64,000 nucleotides of DNA from Artemisia argyi (GCA_030686995.1 CM060709.1:266288057-266352056), one strand, 5' to 3'. Numbered from the stretch's first letter, positions 39,354 to 53,060 are shown. Numbers and translations: made by a program. The notes: generated by a model from the sequence alone, not told the origin.

Positions 39354-42300
39354 AAAAGATATAAAGGCTTGTAAAAATGACAAATTTGATTTTTACACCA
39401 TTTTAATTTATCAGAGTAATAAATGCCCACTCCGTGTTTTGTCCTGCTCCGTTAAATTACCTGAGATATACATGCTTAAAAGTGTCAACACAAAGGTTGG
39501 TGAGTTCATAGAGTTTTAGGAAAAACCCTTTATTTTGTTAAATTTCAAGAATATTTAGTATTAATAAATACAAAAAGTAACGAAACAAGTATCGAATATA
39601 TTCACAAATAAATCATATAAATATTCAATCACATTCAATAAAGAATCAATAACCTTAACATGAGCTGGAAACTCATGATACTAAATCAATCAGATATACA
39701 ATTCACGTATAGTCAAACCTATACAGCTGTATCTAAATATATGTTGAATACATATACCTTTCCTTTATAGATATTGCACCAAGCCTCATGACACGCAAGA
39801 CGTTAACAGAAGGGGTGTTCTATCAAATCAATGACAGATTTTGCCCTCGTGTAATAGGTGATTTGCCAATTCCTATTTTTACTCAAATATAGTGTATCAC
39901 GACTAATGCGACTAACCAATTGCAATTGGCATTCCGTCAGGCATTAGTGGGATCGGAGGTCAATCCGAAACAGGTTTCGAATCTGTTCACTATATTCGCG
40001 CTCATATTACAGTGATTAATGGCTCATGATAGATGGGCTTCATGGCTATAGCTAACTTAGGCAATATCAAGGACTAATGGGCTCATTTAGCATAACATCA
40101 TGAAATCAAGTATCGTATCACAGTAATTAAATTGAAAACAGTATCATTTGAGTATCAGTAATTCAGTTTTGAAAATATCATCGTTTGAGTATCAGAAATT
40201 CAGTTTGAAAATATCATCGTTTGAGTATCAGAAATTCAGTTTGAATATTTCGCCAGTAACACATTTATATCACATACCACAATAATCGAATTGAGAACAT
40301 TTTCATATAAGTATCAATATTTCAGTCAAGAAATTCTTCAATAAATATATATTTCACATACCACAATAATCACATTGGAAACATTAACATATTTTAAATC
40401 ACAATTTATATTATTTTAATATCAATTAGGAAATTGATTTGAATCATGTATTTTATTTTATTTCATATACTTATCAAGTTATCAAAGTATATGTAAGCAT
40501 GTATCTCCCCCAATGAGTTAAAAACAATTATTGGAAATGGGGCTATGACTCACCTGGATTGATTTGGAAATGATGAAAAGTAAAGTAGGATAAGATTTAT
40601 GGGAACGATTATGGAAACGTCTTTGACACGGAACCTGATAAATAAATTTATCAGAGAATATAACCAAATACTATTTGGTAAATACGAACGAATAACGAAT
40701 AATTATTTATTCGTTATGACGAATAGATGATGTGCAGTGTAATTATTATGTCATGCATGATATGATAAAATACTTTATTTAAAATATCCATCGTAGTTTT
40801 AACTTTTTAATCGTAAGTAAAAATATTAACTTTTGAAATATCGTTATATATATTATTAACGTAAAAATAAACAATATATAAATATACAATGTAATAAAAT
40901 GCATATGACGTGACGGTTGCCGTAAAATATAAATAAAATAAGAATGTCAAATATAATATGTTGGTCCTTGTCCTTTTCCAATTTTTACACTTTTTATACT
41001 AACGGCGTTAGCGTTACACCGTTAGTCCTTTTTATATATAATTTATAATTATAGTCCACTACATGTCCAATATTACAATCTAAGCTTGGAATATTATATA
41101 ATATCGATTTTTATCCTAAACTTTCTGTTTTGACAGTTTTAGTCCAAGTTTTTAAGGTTTGGCAGTTTTAGTCCTTTTAGGTGTCGTCGCGTTACATTTT
41201 TAGTCCAAACGTTCAAAAATTATGGGAAAAATTATCTTAAAATTTCTGGAGCTTATTGAAGCTTATTAAAACTTATTTCAACTGCTTATTTGCAAAAATA
41301 GCTTATTTTTCATTAAATGGGCTTTAACGAGCTAAATTAAAGGCCCGTTAGCGTTTAACGATCCGTGAGCGTTGAGACAAGTTGGGCTTATCCCTAGACT
41401 CATTTTTAATGTCATAAAATCATATCAAAATAGCTTTTTGGTCCAGCTTATACGGATTGCTTATTTTCAGCTTATTGGGCTTTTCAGTCCATTAAGCTTT
41501 ATAAATAGTTTTTGAAAAATGAGTTTTTGTGGTTTACTTTGGCCAATTTAAAGGGTCTAAAAGAGCTTATTATTACAAAGTATAAACACGAAACTTGTAG
41601 CTTGTAGCAAGGAGAAATAGGCTGTGTAAAAATATTGGGTGGTTATTAAGTCGGATTGAGTTTTAAAGGGTCATTTTAGTCACAATCTGGACCAGTTTTT
41701 TGAGTAAAAAGACCTGGAAAATTTCTAAGTGTTTTTGGTATATACGAGTTTTGCAATTTACTTTGGTCGATTTAGAGTGTCAAGACGTGGTTATTTTTAC
41801 ATGTTATTTATACGAAAGTTGTAGCTAGCCATGGTGTCTATTAGATGGTGTAAAAATATGACATGCTTGTTACGCTAAATTGTGAGATAAAAGGCGGTTT
41901 TATAAGTGACTTGGGACGTATTTTTATTATTAAAAGACTTAGAATTATTTCTATGTTTTGTAACATTTTTATACATTTGATATATGTTTCAAAATGAGTT
42001 CGTGTGATGCATGTAACGTAAAAATAAACATGAAACAAGTGTGCTACATGACTCCTAGGCCTTCCAAGATGGAGGCTAGTCACGTTTGTGGTGCTATATG
42101 TTTGTACGTACGTATGTATATATATATATATATGAAACTAAATACTTTTGATAAAAATAATATATGATGCATGGACATATAATAACGTAGGAAACGAATT
42201 GAAAAGAGAGCGTGAGGACTTACAACACCTCTAGGGTGGTAGAGAGTCGAGTGAAATGGAAGAAAACACAAGAATTCACACGTTCGTTTAAAAACCCAAG

Positions 42301-43281
42301 TAACGATTTATATATATTTATATAACTCGATTTCACTTGTTTGCTTCCAAATGAATATGCGACTCAATTCTGGTCTTCTTGGGGTTTCTAAATGATGAAA
42401 AGGAGCGGAGGAAATGTGGAAAGGAGGTGAGGGTGTGAGATAACGAAGAAGAAAATGTTATACGTTTAGTATGTATATAAAAGTTTTTAAAATTCCCTCA
42501 ACATGTTCCTACTATTTCGAATTCAGAAAAATGTTGGATGATATAGATTTTTTTTTACGGACATTTTGACTTTAAGGGAGTGTGTGAGTGAGTAGCAAAA
42601 TTGAGATTTGCTTATGTGTTGTATATATGTCGACATGTATATTTGAATATATACGATTTGGAAAAATCTTGTGAGGCTTGGTTCTAGCTTATGAAACTCA
42701 TAATAAAACATGAAAACATGCTTGAAATATTATTAGGATCATTTAGAAACAGACCGGGATTAAAATGGTTGAGTTTGGAATATTTTATGAATCGATTGAC
42801 ATGAATATTCGTCAAACACTTTGCCATTTAAAAACGTATCAAACGTCGTCCAATGAACTTGGGATTTGACACACTAATATTTGGCTAGGTGTTGAACGAG
42901 ATGGTGTAAAAATATATATGTGTCGTGTGTACAAATTGAGAATAAACGAGGCATTTTGGAGCTTGTTTAGTCGATTTATATGAATTATTAATAATGGAAA
43001 TGGGTTTAATTTTTGGGCCGGTTGGTCTTATGAAAGATCAAGGGCCCGTTTGGCTTTGTAATTAATATTGTTAATTAAGATTAGTGAATTATTAATATTT
43101 TGTTAATTGTGTCGAGAACTTGTTTTGTCGTTTGGTGAATTTTGCAATATCGTAATCGTGACCATTTTAATATACAAAGAAAATTTTAAATTTCCCCGTA
43201 AAAATGGTGATTACAATAATGACAGAGATTATTTATTTAATTAACCGAAGTTAATTATACAAATTTTCGCGAGGTTTTACA
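39354..43281 (-). repeat. Right LTR (lacking one end)
   Basis: Starts at aaaagatataaagg, which corresponds to 32561 of the left LTR, so about 169 bp of that end are missing. It joins the end of the left LTR (gcgaggttttaca) with no intervening bases. The tandem array has only three units here (about 40136-40250). Confidence 0.8.
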
Positions 43282-43286
43282 ATGTT

Positions 43287-43906
43287 TCTTGGCTAACATT
43301 TCAGATGTTACAATTATAGCATCTACTATTAAAAGTTTAAGAATAGGTTATGAAACTTGAAAAGGTTCATGTTTTGTTTCAATCATAATGGATTTTCATT
43401 TCATGATTACATGACATGTAAAAGTCCTAAATCATAGACCTCTTTATAATCTTAGAACATTTATGTGTTATGTGAAACAAGTATAAAGCTTTAAAATATT
43501 TATATCATAGGGAAGTAGGTTTATTAACTCAAAAGGTTTATAAATTGTTGAGGTGGCAAGAAATATTAAATGTATAAAACTTTATAAAATTTCACCATAG
43601 TAGATGTCCTTATGCCAAAACGCTTGTCCAGGCAATCCACAAGCTTTCCATTAATTACAACATCTAATATGATGTTACGATGGTCGACATAAACTCTTTT
43701 TTGCAAAGATGGAGGTCTTTTGGTATTTGTTCACCACCTAAGGTGCTTGTCAGCCAAAATTTGAGGGTGGTAAAGACCTGATTCACACATGCAAGACATA
43801 CTTGCATCTCAAACCTGAAGACGAGTAAAATACAACCACTTGCGAGATTCTCTATTGACATTGATCCATAAAGCGATTTCTTGTAGGTTGGGATAGTCCA
43901 ATATCA
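43287..43906. other. Intergenic, no gene recognised
   Basis: AT-rich DNA between the LTR remnant and a foldback MITE. The small minus-strand open frame at 43664-43861 has no recognisable domain. Confidence 0.4.
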
Positions 43907-44215
43907 GAGTTAATTGCATTTTTGGTCCTTGTGGTATGGCCGAATTGCAGGTTTGATCCCCAAAACTTTAAAAGTGCAGCGATAGTCCCTATTTTAAAGT
44001 TTGGGTTACATTTTTGGTCCCTGCTCGATGTGAAATAACCATGTTACCCTTGTCTTTTCTAAAGAAGACAAAGGGTATTTTAGTCATTTAACTTTATTCA
44101 GGGACAAAAAATACAACCCAAACTTCAAAATAAGGACTATCATTGCACTTTCAAAATTTTAAGGACTAAACCTGCAATTGAGCCATACCAAAAGGACCAA
44201 AAATGCAATTAACTC
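43907..44215. mobile_element. Foldback MITE, 309 bp
   Basis: Ends gagttaattgcatttttggtcc and ggaccaaaaatgcaattaactc are near-perfect inverted repeats, and the pairing continues inward for over 100 bases ('aaagtttgggttacattttt' with 'acaacccaaacttca'). A possible target duplication ccaatat(c/t) lies at 43898-43905 and 44216-44223, one base off the left end. Class uncertain. Confidence 0.75.
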
Positions 44216-44223
44216 CCAATATT

Positions 44224-45429
44224 ATAACCAGTGAATAACATATGAGTTTGGCGGACACATTCTTTAATATTCATTCATGACGAATATTACCGATCGCTCA
44301 CATTTGTTTTAATTCAATAATACTCGTGTATGATTGACTGACAATGGATAATTTAGAATAAATAAATTTATTCATGGATTTAAACAATGCAAAACATTAA
44401 TTAAGTTTCAAATCATTTTAAACTTTTTAACTAAATTAAAAGATTTAGTTTGGGAAAACGTTTTCTTGTTTCATTTTATTTCCAAAATTAATTTTATAAT
44501 TCACACAAGTCACAAAATATATAAAAAGCAAAATAAATAAAACATAAACACAATCAACATGCAAAACCTCAGTTGATGAAATCCTATGCTAGGGTCCATG
44601 AGCCATCATTGGGCTCCCACTTGCCTTTAGACCTATTGCAAAGCAAGTAGAACCCATTAAGACCATATTCTAACATGTTGTTTGAACAAATCCGTTGACT
44701 TGTGGCCCCATAATTCCAGGAAAGATTCTTCTCCAGTTAAAGGTCCAAACTACAAAGTTGTACCCTCTAAGTCATGTACCCGCATAGAAAATTTCAGCTC
44801 CTAACTCTCAGTCAAACTATGGGAATTAATTTTTACTATAGCTACCTCCAACAGTTCCAGTTTTTCACTTCTATCTTTAAATTGAAGCCATTCCTTATCG
44901 AGCAACGGTTACAATTTGATATTAAACTATGACTAACATAAGACCTAATACCATACTGTAAAGTGCCCAAACAACTGCTACAAGAAATTTAAAGGCACTT
45001 AAACAAAGCTGAAACAATGGCAAAATCCCATAAAACAATGTAATAAACAAACGAGCATGTAAAAGGCTAAGGTTTTCATTGATTTTGCACATCCCATATA
45101 TTAATACACTAAGAATATGAATGTTACAAGATGTTTGCTTATTATCCATGGACAAACATGCAGTATTTGCCATGGATCATAATAAAAGACAAGTGATAAA
45201 AGAAAAGCCAAAATAATGAGAGATTTAAAGCAAGTAAAAAACCCCTGACATGTATGCATAAACCACGACCTAGGGTTTTCAAGTACTGATTTTTAAGACC
45301 ACTTAGGGTCGATTTTTTCATAGAAAAATTTGCCCCGAGGGCTATTTAAAATCGTGTAAAATAAAACTTGCGAAAACGCGTTTGTGTTCACTTTTACGCG
45401 TACACAACTAATCTAAAACATCATATGAT
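44224..45429. other. Intergenic, possibly retroelement interior
   Basis: No coding domain found on either strand. If the primer-binding site at 45430 is real, this would be the start of a degraded internal region read on the minus strand. Confidence 0.3.
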
Positions 45430-46121
45430 GGCTCTGATACCACAGTTGGGATTTATATGTAAACATATAATACGTAGCATTTAAGGTCCCAAAACAGTGG
45501 ATCCATATGATGTATAAAGATTAAATTAATGACAATTAGTTATCTCTTGTAGCGTGATCGGTTGAGCTAATTGAGCCAAGAACGGATCATGTTTCACCCC
45601 TTGAAACCCACGAACACTCCTAATCACTAAAATACATGGTCTCTATAATAGTCCACACTACACGTCCTCGTGTATTACCCAAATGCTAGTTCCTTGATAA
45701 CCCTTGATCTTGCACGAACAACGAATCTTGTTTGCTTAATGATGAAAACCAAAAACCCCAACTTGGGTGTGTTTGGTCGACGATTCAAAGAGAGGGGAGA
45801 GATTACTTTTTTGATTTGTTTTCAAGAGTTATCACGATGATTATTTGCAATCCTAATATAACTCTATATAAAACTTGGCCAACAAGTTGGGCTTTCCTTC
45901 CCATTTTTTCCTCTATGGCTAGTCACCTACACAAAATACAGGCTTCCTGTATTTGTTTTGGATCAAGTCCATTACATGTCCAATACATATTAAATGGTGG
46001 CCTTTAGTTAGTTAATGCGTCTAACGAATTAATTAACGGCTGTTAGTCGATTATGGGTAATTTAATTAACATAAATAATATATTTACAATAAAAATATTA
46101 AATACATTACAATTGATAACA
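45430..46121 (-). mobile_element. Candidate Copia-type LTR with tRNA-Met primer site
   Basis: 45430-45442 reads TGGTATCAGAGCC on the minus strand, the usual initiator-tRNA-Met primer-binding site of plant Copia elements. The adjacent 45443-46121 would be the LTR, beginning tgttatcaattg on the minus strand. The LTR end next to the site reads CCCAACTG instead of the expected CA end, and no partner LTR was found, so this is tentative. Confidence 0.35.
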
Positions 46122-47277
46122 CCTCGGTATATACGTGTGTGACCTCATAGGCTCACGTATTTTCAGCCGTATTTTAATATGATATGGGCACTTCCCAATA
46201 TCGTCAAAGTTAAAACCGAAACCCAAATCGTACAAAAAAAAAAAAAAAAAAAAAAAATCTAACAAAAAAAATGCACATAAACATCAACTTCTTCTTCCAA
46301 AATCCCCAAACTAGATGTAAACCAAGAAGAAGTTAAACAAGATGAAGTTAATCAAGAAGAAGTTGTTGTGGTTGCAGATCTAGTGCCCGAAGAGGTGGTT
46401 CCTGAATTGGTGGTGCCAGAAGAGGTGCTTCGAGTGGCGCCGAAGGATGAAATGGAGGAGGATAGTGTGTTTGTGGAGGAATCTGTTGTCCCGAAAGATG
46501 AAACGACACGAAACTGGCCATATACGCGAAACTGGCCGTATCGTTATTTGCTGAGAACTGTATGGTTCTTTTATAAAATGTTTTGTTTATTTATAATGTT
46601 GATTGATGTATATTATTGTTGTTGTTGAATTTAGGTTTTGGAGTTGTGATATTTGTGAATTTGTAAAATTAGAGTATACATCTTTTTTAGATATTATATA
46701 AAGTTCGGGGCTCGAATTGTAATTTTTGTTTGGAGATTTTGATTTTGTGTAATGTTTGGTGTTATTTTATTTTTTTATTTTTTTTTTGTTTTTGTTTTTT
46801 AATAAAAACAAGTTTGGGATGTTACGAAAACGGCTGTTGCATTGCATATTGTTGGTCGATAATGATTTTGTTTTTGGTGAATAGATAGGGTATGAATTGA
46901 AGATCTAATCATGTATTTGCGAATCTTGATTAACAAAAGTTAGAATTAGGTTTTGTTTATAAAATTTGTATGTTGAATATTTGTTAAAGAATTGAAAGTG
47001 TTCTTCATTTTTGATTTAAAATAAAAAGGTAAACTTCAAATGTAAAATCAAAGTGGTTGAAGACGAGGACACATCAGTCATTTCACGTTGACGGATGATG
47101 AAATCAGACCCAAAGTTTCCTCACAAGTTTGCACTTTCTGAACCATACGGACGAAATATGCAATTTAGCCAAAGTGCAACGATGGTTTTTGCAATTTACT
47201 CCTATAAATATAAAACATGGCGTGTGAGTACTTTGAAAATAGAGATTTGATATTGTTCAAGTAAAAAGTGAGTAAGA
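46122..47277 (+). other. Intergenic with a Glu/Val-rich open frame
   Basis: A poly(A) tract (about 46233-46258) is followed by an open frame, roughly 46310-46628, with repeats such as QEEV, PEEVV and PKDE. No family recognised and no splice model; it may be a captured exon or a chance frame. The rest is AT-rich with nothing seen. Confidence 0.25.
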
Positions 47278-47577
47278 GTAAAAGTACTCGGTACAATGGC
47301 TGATAGCTCAAGCCATGGGCTTCGGTGCCACACTATGGCGCGAGATTTCACACCGGAAGTGGGATGATGAGTCTTGGCGCCGCGGCCACCAGCTCAAGCC
47401 AATTTTTTTATTTTTTATTTTTGGTGTGTGTGTTTGTGTTTTAGTGATGTATATGTGTATCAATGACATCACTTTTACTCTATGGCAACACTTTTGTACC
47501 ATACAGGAGAGGGTGTTTTGGTGTCATGGGTAAAAGTGATGACATGGATAAAAAGTGCTAAAGTTGCACTACTTTTA
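47278..47577. mobile_element. Possible MITE relic related to the 12.3-kb and 28.3-kb elements
   Basis: Shares 'caatggctgatagctcaagccatgg' and 'ggtgccac' type phrases with the PIF/Harbinger-like elements. Ends gagtaaaagtactc and gcactacttttacc pair loosely. No clear target duplication. Confidence 0.35.
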
Positions 47578-48221
47578 CCAATAACATCACTCCACGACAC
47601 CAACTGTAGCTATTAATCTAAATGAAAGAGATTTGACCTATTTATACTTGATGCCTACATATAAAATGCTATTCTAAAGAAATACACTTCTAAGCAATAT
47701 TCTATAAACTACATGAGAAAACTATTATAGAAATTACAATGATAAACTATCATAGAGACGACTACTCTTGATTATTCTATAGGGCTTCATAAACTGGCCC
47801 GTTACGTTTTTCTTGCTATAGTCACGATAAAGGATTTAAACGCCGTATACTGATACAAATGCGGAAGCATGGCCAGTTGGTATCTTTGGGCTATGAACTC
47901 AAATTACCAACTACCAAGGGTCATGATTCGTTACAACTTACAATGTTCCATTTTCGTTGTTGAAATGACAGAATGTAAATTCCTGTGAATCTCGATCTAT
48001 ATCCTTAATTGTTGAAATGATACCGTATCAATATGAATCTTTACACGAAGATCAAACGTTAAAAAAGAACCATTTTTCTTGTGGCCACTTGGTACTTGTC
48101 TAAAGTACTAATATAAATTATAAATGGAAGATGTAGATCTAATGCTATAACATCAACTGATATGAACATCTGTAAACTACGAGCTTCTTCACCACTGAAT
48201 TAATCTAGTGAAAATAAACAT

Positions 48222-48425
48222 TGTCGTTGGCTAGTACATTGTCATCTATAACTGCAAGAGGCAGCAAGCACCGGGCAAGTATCTTTAAACGTGATCTCGA
48301 TACCTAATATAATTGTATGGATCTTATCAAATGATTCCAATGCTTTGATACGCATAGGAATCTTATCAAAGGCTCTGCGGGACGTGAGCAAGTACGTTGT
48401 GAAAAGTATCAATGGGTATAGGGTC
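48222..48425 (-). pseudogene. F-box gene relic
   Basis: Minus-strand sequence matches the start of the intact F-box gene at 62302-63441: the PIDTFHNVLAHVPQSL segment corresponds to IPDGILHNILARLPGKPLL, and further on come 'cattggaatcatttgataag' (cf. HWNRLISD) and the DNA phrase catctataactgcaagaggc (cf. 63246). Indels and stops break the frame. Only the N-terminal 60-70 codons are represented. Confidence 0.6.
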
Positions 48426-48504
48426 TTTGGATAACAGGTGCCACATGAAGTTGGGAGGATTGGAATTATAATTCCTGTAAAAACCGACCCATTTGCGTTC
48501 TAAA

Positions 48505-48629
48505 ATGCACAAATAAGATAGGAATTCAATCTCACGGAGGTTCACATGCGCCGACTCCGGGCTATCCAAAAGGGTAGTCGCCGTGGGATTAGTCGGCTCG
48601 CAATGTCGAGTCGGAAACCCATGTTACCC

Positions 48630-48661
<32 letters not shown>

Positions 48662-48682
48662 AATAAGATAGGAATTCAATCT
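48505..48682 (+). mobile_element. Short poly(A) retroposon with 28-bp target duplication
   Basis: An insert of about 97 bp (48533-48629) followed by some 25 A residues is flanked by a perfect 28-base direct repeat starting atgcacaaataagatagg (48505-48532 and 48655-48682; up to 31 bases if the A tail overlaps). This is the hallmark of LINE-mediated retroposition. The body is GC-rich with no clear pol III A/B boxes, so it may be a 5'-truncated SINE or an RNA-derived insert. Confidence 0.8.
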
Positions 48683-48813
48683 TGAGATGCTATAAACAGT
48701 AGACAAACCAAATGGTACATTTAAGAGGTTACAATGCAACTAAAGTACTAAATCGTGACAAAACACGAATTTTCATTAGCCTAATGACACATTAACTTAA
48801 TAAACTGTAGTTT

Positions 48814-50544
48814 TCAAAGCATAGCATTCAAGACTTCATTCCATATATCAGGAACCCCAGGCAAACACCAATGGCTACAATCAGCTGAACCATGGTTTGT
48901 TCTACGCTGCTTCTCGGCTCCACCACCACTAGCTTGTGAGTAAATAGATGGGTGCCCATCTCTTCGTAGAGCAGACATTGCGGTTATATCTTCTAGATAA
49001 ACCGGAAACCTCATTCTTTTGAGAACACCTTTAAGCACCATCATCTCTTGAGGTACATGAGGGTGACTAGCATACCCCAATGGCTCACTTTGCTTGTAGC
49101 ATTTCCATCCATTGTCCCTGTACAATTTTCTTTTAGTCAGGCACAACTATTTTATGCACATAAATAATTTCGACACGATATCTCATTGATTTTATAAGGT
49201 AGACCTGTTATGTCGAGGTGACATGCTACGGAATATGACCCGAGATTGACGTGGGTCGAGGTTCAAATCGACCCATTTAGCCCATGTTTGAAGCCCTCTT
49301 TGGTATGCAACCATCCGGTTCATATCTTGGGCTACGTGCTTACCATCCATCAGCAAGTCCCACCTTAAAAAGATTGACACAAATAGTAAGTTGTAGTATA
49401 CAAGTCATTAATGCAACAAATCATGTTTCTTACGAGGTCCACTTGTCGGAATGGGTCCACCAGTGTGCTGAATCGAAAACCAACACGTCAGCAGCCCTCC
49501 AATACTTGGCATTCTCTTCTATCAAATCCAGATGTAAAATCCTCTTGTTTCCACGCCCTTTCTTTAGTTCAACTAGAAGTGGTGCCCAACAAAATTCAAT
49601 TGATGTCTCGAAATCCTGTACAAGAAAAAAAAAAATTGCAAAATGTGACATAGTAACATAAGCAAACACCATCAATAAACAGTTTTATCACGAATGCACG
49701 TATGAGACATGGTTTTGAGTACAATGGGTCTCTCACCAGAGCATGGAAGGCCATTGTTGGGCCTGCGTAAGTTACAGTTTTACGATCTGTGGGCACGACA
49801 GATTCAACCAAGCAAACAAGAGACTCCCATTGGTTTCTCATTATGGAATCACCAACCAACATTATTCTTTTCCTTCTCATTTTACCAAGAAATTCCAATG
49901 CATCAAACCTGAAATATTGTGATCAATCCAACTTAAAGTACAATTTTTGCTGTACTAATCACAAGATATTGATTCCAAAACTTAGTGCTATAAACCAAAT
50001 TTCCTAACTCCTTATGGGTGCTATGCACTTATAGTGATAGTTTAACCCGTTTACTTACGAATGGGTCAATTCAAGTTATGTACTTATTTTTTACTTACAA
50101 AACAAAACAGATAAAACAAAATTTAGCTAGAGGGAGACTACTGAATAAGCTGAGCATGCCAAATACAGTCAGAAGTCATTTTTTAAAAAAAGATTTATAG
50201 AACAATACATACCTAGGAATGGTGCAACCATGTGGTTTCCATTTCCATTTCTCGTAATCAGAATCCGGTCTTCCATTTTTTCTACAAGTAACTCTAGTAC
50301 TAAGATACGGGCAAGTGGCCGCATCATAAAGCGGGTAAGTTTGGTCATACACCCATTTTCCCGACCCAAAATCACATTTTCTTAACGATTCATGTCGGGT
50401 TTGGACCATGACAATCTCCTCATCGTTGTTGTCCTTGTCAAGCCATGACAACTCCTCAATATCGAGTTTTGAGGAACTTATCGGTATAATAATGCTAAGC
50501 AACAATGAGAAGGCAATGAAACATAGTAGAAAGGATGAAGCCAT
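48814..50544 (-). CDS. PMR5/trichome birefringence-like polysaccharide O-acetyltransferase
   Basis: TBL proteins are Golgi enzymes that O-acetylate cell-wall polysaccharides; PMR5 relatives act on pectin. Exons (minus): 50544-50213, 49908-49737, 49615-49434, 49363-49205, 49117-48814, in frame for 382 residues, a normal length. Residues 1-25 are a hydrophobic signal or anchor (LLCFIAFSLLLSIIIPISSS). Then come the Cys-rich TBL domain (CDFGSGKWVYDQTYPLYD, CPYLSTRVTC, NGRPDSDYEKWKWKPHGC), the GDS esterase motif MLVGDSIMRNQWESL (catalytic Ser) and the C-terminal DxxH motif DCSHWCLPGVPDIWNEVL (Asp/His). No long stem region, unlike many TBLs, which fits the PMR5 branch. TBL44/PMR5 is the likely orthologue but is not proven. 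Confidence 0.92.
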
Positions 50545-51057
50545 AACAAAGTTAACTAGGAAACAAAGTTATGATGGTATATAGAGGCTAAGAAAAATGT
50601 GCATGTAGGGACATTTAAAAAGTTGGACAAACTTTGTTCAATTTAGGCATGACATGCGGTAAAATTGGGTCATTATTTTTTATTTTGGTTTTCATATATA
50701 AGCATCTTTAATTTATTCCTTTAAAAAAAAAAGCATCTTTAATTTATGGAATGAAAAGCGAAAGGGTAACTTTAGAAAATTGGTCCTGCTGTTGGACCAT
50801 GGAAATGATTTGGTTTAATGTGAGGAATAGTGAAGATTAATCATGGAAGGCATGTCAAGTCCAAAGGAGTAAGACCATCATCACTTTACCAACCACCTCC
50901 AATTTAAGATTAACAAATACTGTATTAGTTAAGTATAGGTAAATGTAGAGGATGAGATCATAATATTTTTATTATATTTTCAAACATGCATATTAATAAA
51001 GTGATTTGCTTTTCGACTCTCGATGTAAGATGATACAACTCGTGAGCTACTCGAGAT
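50545..51057. other. Upstream region of the TBL gene
   Basis: AT-rich intergenic DNA; presumed TBL promoter. The last eight bases, ctcgagat (51050-51057), are the target duplication of the hAT-like element. Confidence 0.4.
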
Positions 51058-51170
51058 CAGTGACGAAGCCAGGAATTTAGTTGTGGGTGAGCCAAATAAC
51101 AAATCAGCATCTACAAAATAATATCGATAAAGAATAGTTTTATTAAGTTGTATTTAGTTAATTGGCTATT

Positions 51171-51220
<50 letters not shown>

Positions 51221-51724
51221 GGGTTTTGCTATTTGTAGCTCTAGAGCTATGTTCAAAAGTTAAAAAAAATGCAAAAGTAGTAGTACATTAGTATTTATGT
51301 GCAATGGGTGAGTGGTTTATCATTAAATTATAAACATTTAGGGCATGTCTAAATATTTTATACGTAGCCTAGCATTTTTCAAAAAATATACCAGCCAAAG
51401 TATTTGAAGAAAAATCATGAACAAACTGCATAGTATATACAACTTGTTTTTCAGGTTAAATCAGAATAAACTAAAAACTTTAATTGGTTAACATTATAAA
51501 ATACAACGTATTTAAGTATAAATCTATAAAGCAAAAGTAAATGGAAGGTAAATTAATTGATGTAGTTGAAAAATGCTATAGAATGCATGGAATATAAACC
51601 TTAGAAGGTGGGCCAGATAGTTTTGAAGAACCAATATAATATAAAATCTAAGAATTACATAAGCTTTGGTCAAAAGTTTGGGTTGGCCATGGCATACCCA
51701 ACTCATCAAGTAGCTCCGTCACTG
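51058..51724. mobile_element. hAT-like nonautonomous element, 667 bp
   Basis: Ends CAGTGACGAAGCC and GGAGCTA-type CTCCGTCACTG are inverted, start CA and end TG, and are flanked by the 8-bp duplication ctcgagat (51050-51057, 51725-51732). Eight-base duplications and CA..TG ends are typical of hAT elements. It contains a TAA microsatellite (about 51172-51220). No transposase. Confidence 0.75.
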
Positions 51725-51732
51725 CTCGAGAT

Positions 51733-52051
51733 CAACTAAAAACTATACTTGAAACTGACCTGGTTTAAGCCGATTTGAACTCAAAATCAAAAACCGTGAC
51801 TCGTACAGCTCATGTGCCTTATGAATGTTGTGCCATTGTACCTTTCTACCCTTTGTGTTTACATAATTATTGTACATTTGTACCACTGGTTAAGTGGATT
51901 CAAGCCAATCTAGAAATATAAGAAAAATATACCTTGAGTTATATTTTAGTCAAAGGTGATCTAGTCGAGTTGTCAACCCAAGCTGAAAAACATCTATTAA
52001 TAAACCAAACTCGAGATCAAAAATCACAAATTCAGAATCAACTGAGCTTAA
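51733..52051. other. Intergenic, no gene recognised
   Basis: AT-rich sequence with several 'ctcgagatcaa' and 'aactcgagat' phrases, outside the element as well. No coding region. Confidence 0.35.
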
Positions 52052-52168
52052 AACAAGTTGCATGATTTTAACATTTTTTAGTCACGTCGAGTTGCCTGTG
52101 CTTGTAGTCTCTACCGCTATTTGTGTTATTGATGGTATCAAATATCAATTGTATTAAGTTCAAATATA
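52052..52168. repeat. 117-bp duplication, copy 1
   Basis: Appears identical to 52600-52716. Copy 1 is followed at once by a Helitron; copy 2 runs on into a (TA)n tract. Confidence 0.9.
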
Positions 52169-52519
52169 TCTTTTATATAATAAAACAAAACCTCAAGTGG
52201 GAATTTTTTTCATTTTAAAAAAACTAAACCATACCTTATTTAGTAATAATATTATTTAAAAAAAAAGATTATTTTATTATTATGTAACATTTTATATTTA
52301 TCCATAACACAAGTAGAAGATAAATACAAAAAATATAGATAAGATTTAATTAATAATAGGATTAAAATTTTTAAATAATTATCTTTAATAATAAAAAACT
52401 ATAATTAAAAATCATAAATCAAACAAAATAAATATTAAATTATTTGTTTTTTAATAAATAAAAATATATGATTCAAAAAAAATTTAAAAAAACCCGCGCG
52501 TGCGCGGGCATTATAACTA

Positions 52520-52520
<1 letters not shown>
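52169..52520 (+). mobile_element. Nonautonomous Helitron, 352 bp
   Basis: Begins TC (tcttttatataataaaac) and ends CTAG, preceded by the hairpin cccgcgcgtgcgcggg about ten bases before the end, the canonical Helitron 3' signature. Insertion lies between A and T with no target duplication. The copy at 52600-52716 shows the uninterrupted 'caaatatatatata' site. No Rep/helicase coding. Confidence 0.85.

Positions 52521-52600
<80 letters not shown>
52521..52600. repeat. (TA)n microsatellite
   Basis: Pure TA repeats between the Helitron and duplication copy 2. Length in the true genome is uncertain. Confidence 0.9.
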
Positions 52601-52817
<217 letters not shown>

Positions 52818-53060
52818 ATTTTATTTAACCAATACTAGTAAATACGAGAGCATAGGGTGATATAGTGTTAAAGCTTGTAACCATCATCATTAAAATATTA
52901 GAGATATCAAGTTCAATTCTTTTTTGGTGAAAAGATACACCAATGTTTGTTAGAAGAAGAAGGTTTTACTCGATTTGTATATGTGACGGTAAATTCAAAC
53001 CTCGTGAATTAATTCGCATAATAAATAGAAAACAACATTAAAAAAATAAGATGCTAGACC

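Larger units (their letters stand above)
32392..43281 (-). mobile_element. LTR-retrotransposon remnant: two abutted LTRs
   Basis: Begins tgtaacaccctc and ends gaggttttaca, flanked by the 5-bp duplication atgtt (32387-32391, 43282-43286). It consists of a left LTR (32392-39353, interrupted by a nested solo LTR) followed directly by a right LTR (39354-43281) lacking its first 169 bp or so. There is no internal gag-pol region. Each LTR is about 4 kb. Orientation is taken as minus because blocks such as tcccccaatgag...ggggctatgactcacc (33820-33870) occur reversed in the plus-oriented nested LTR. No protein domains are seen. Superfamily (probably Ty3/gypsy from LTR length) is inference. Confidence 0.8.
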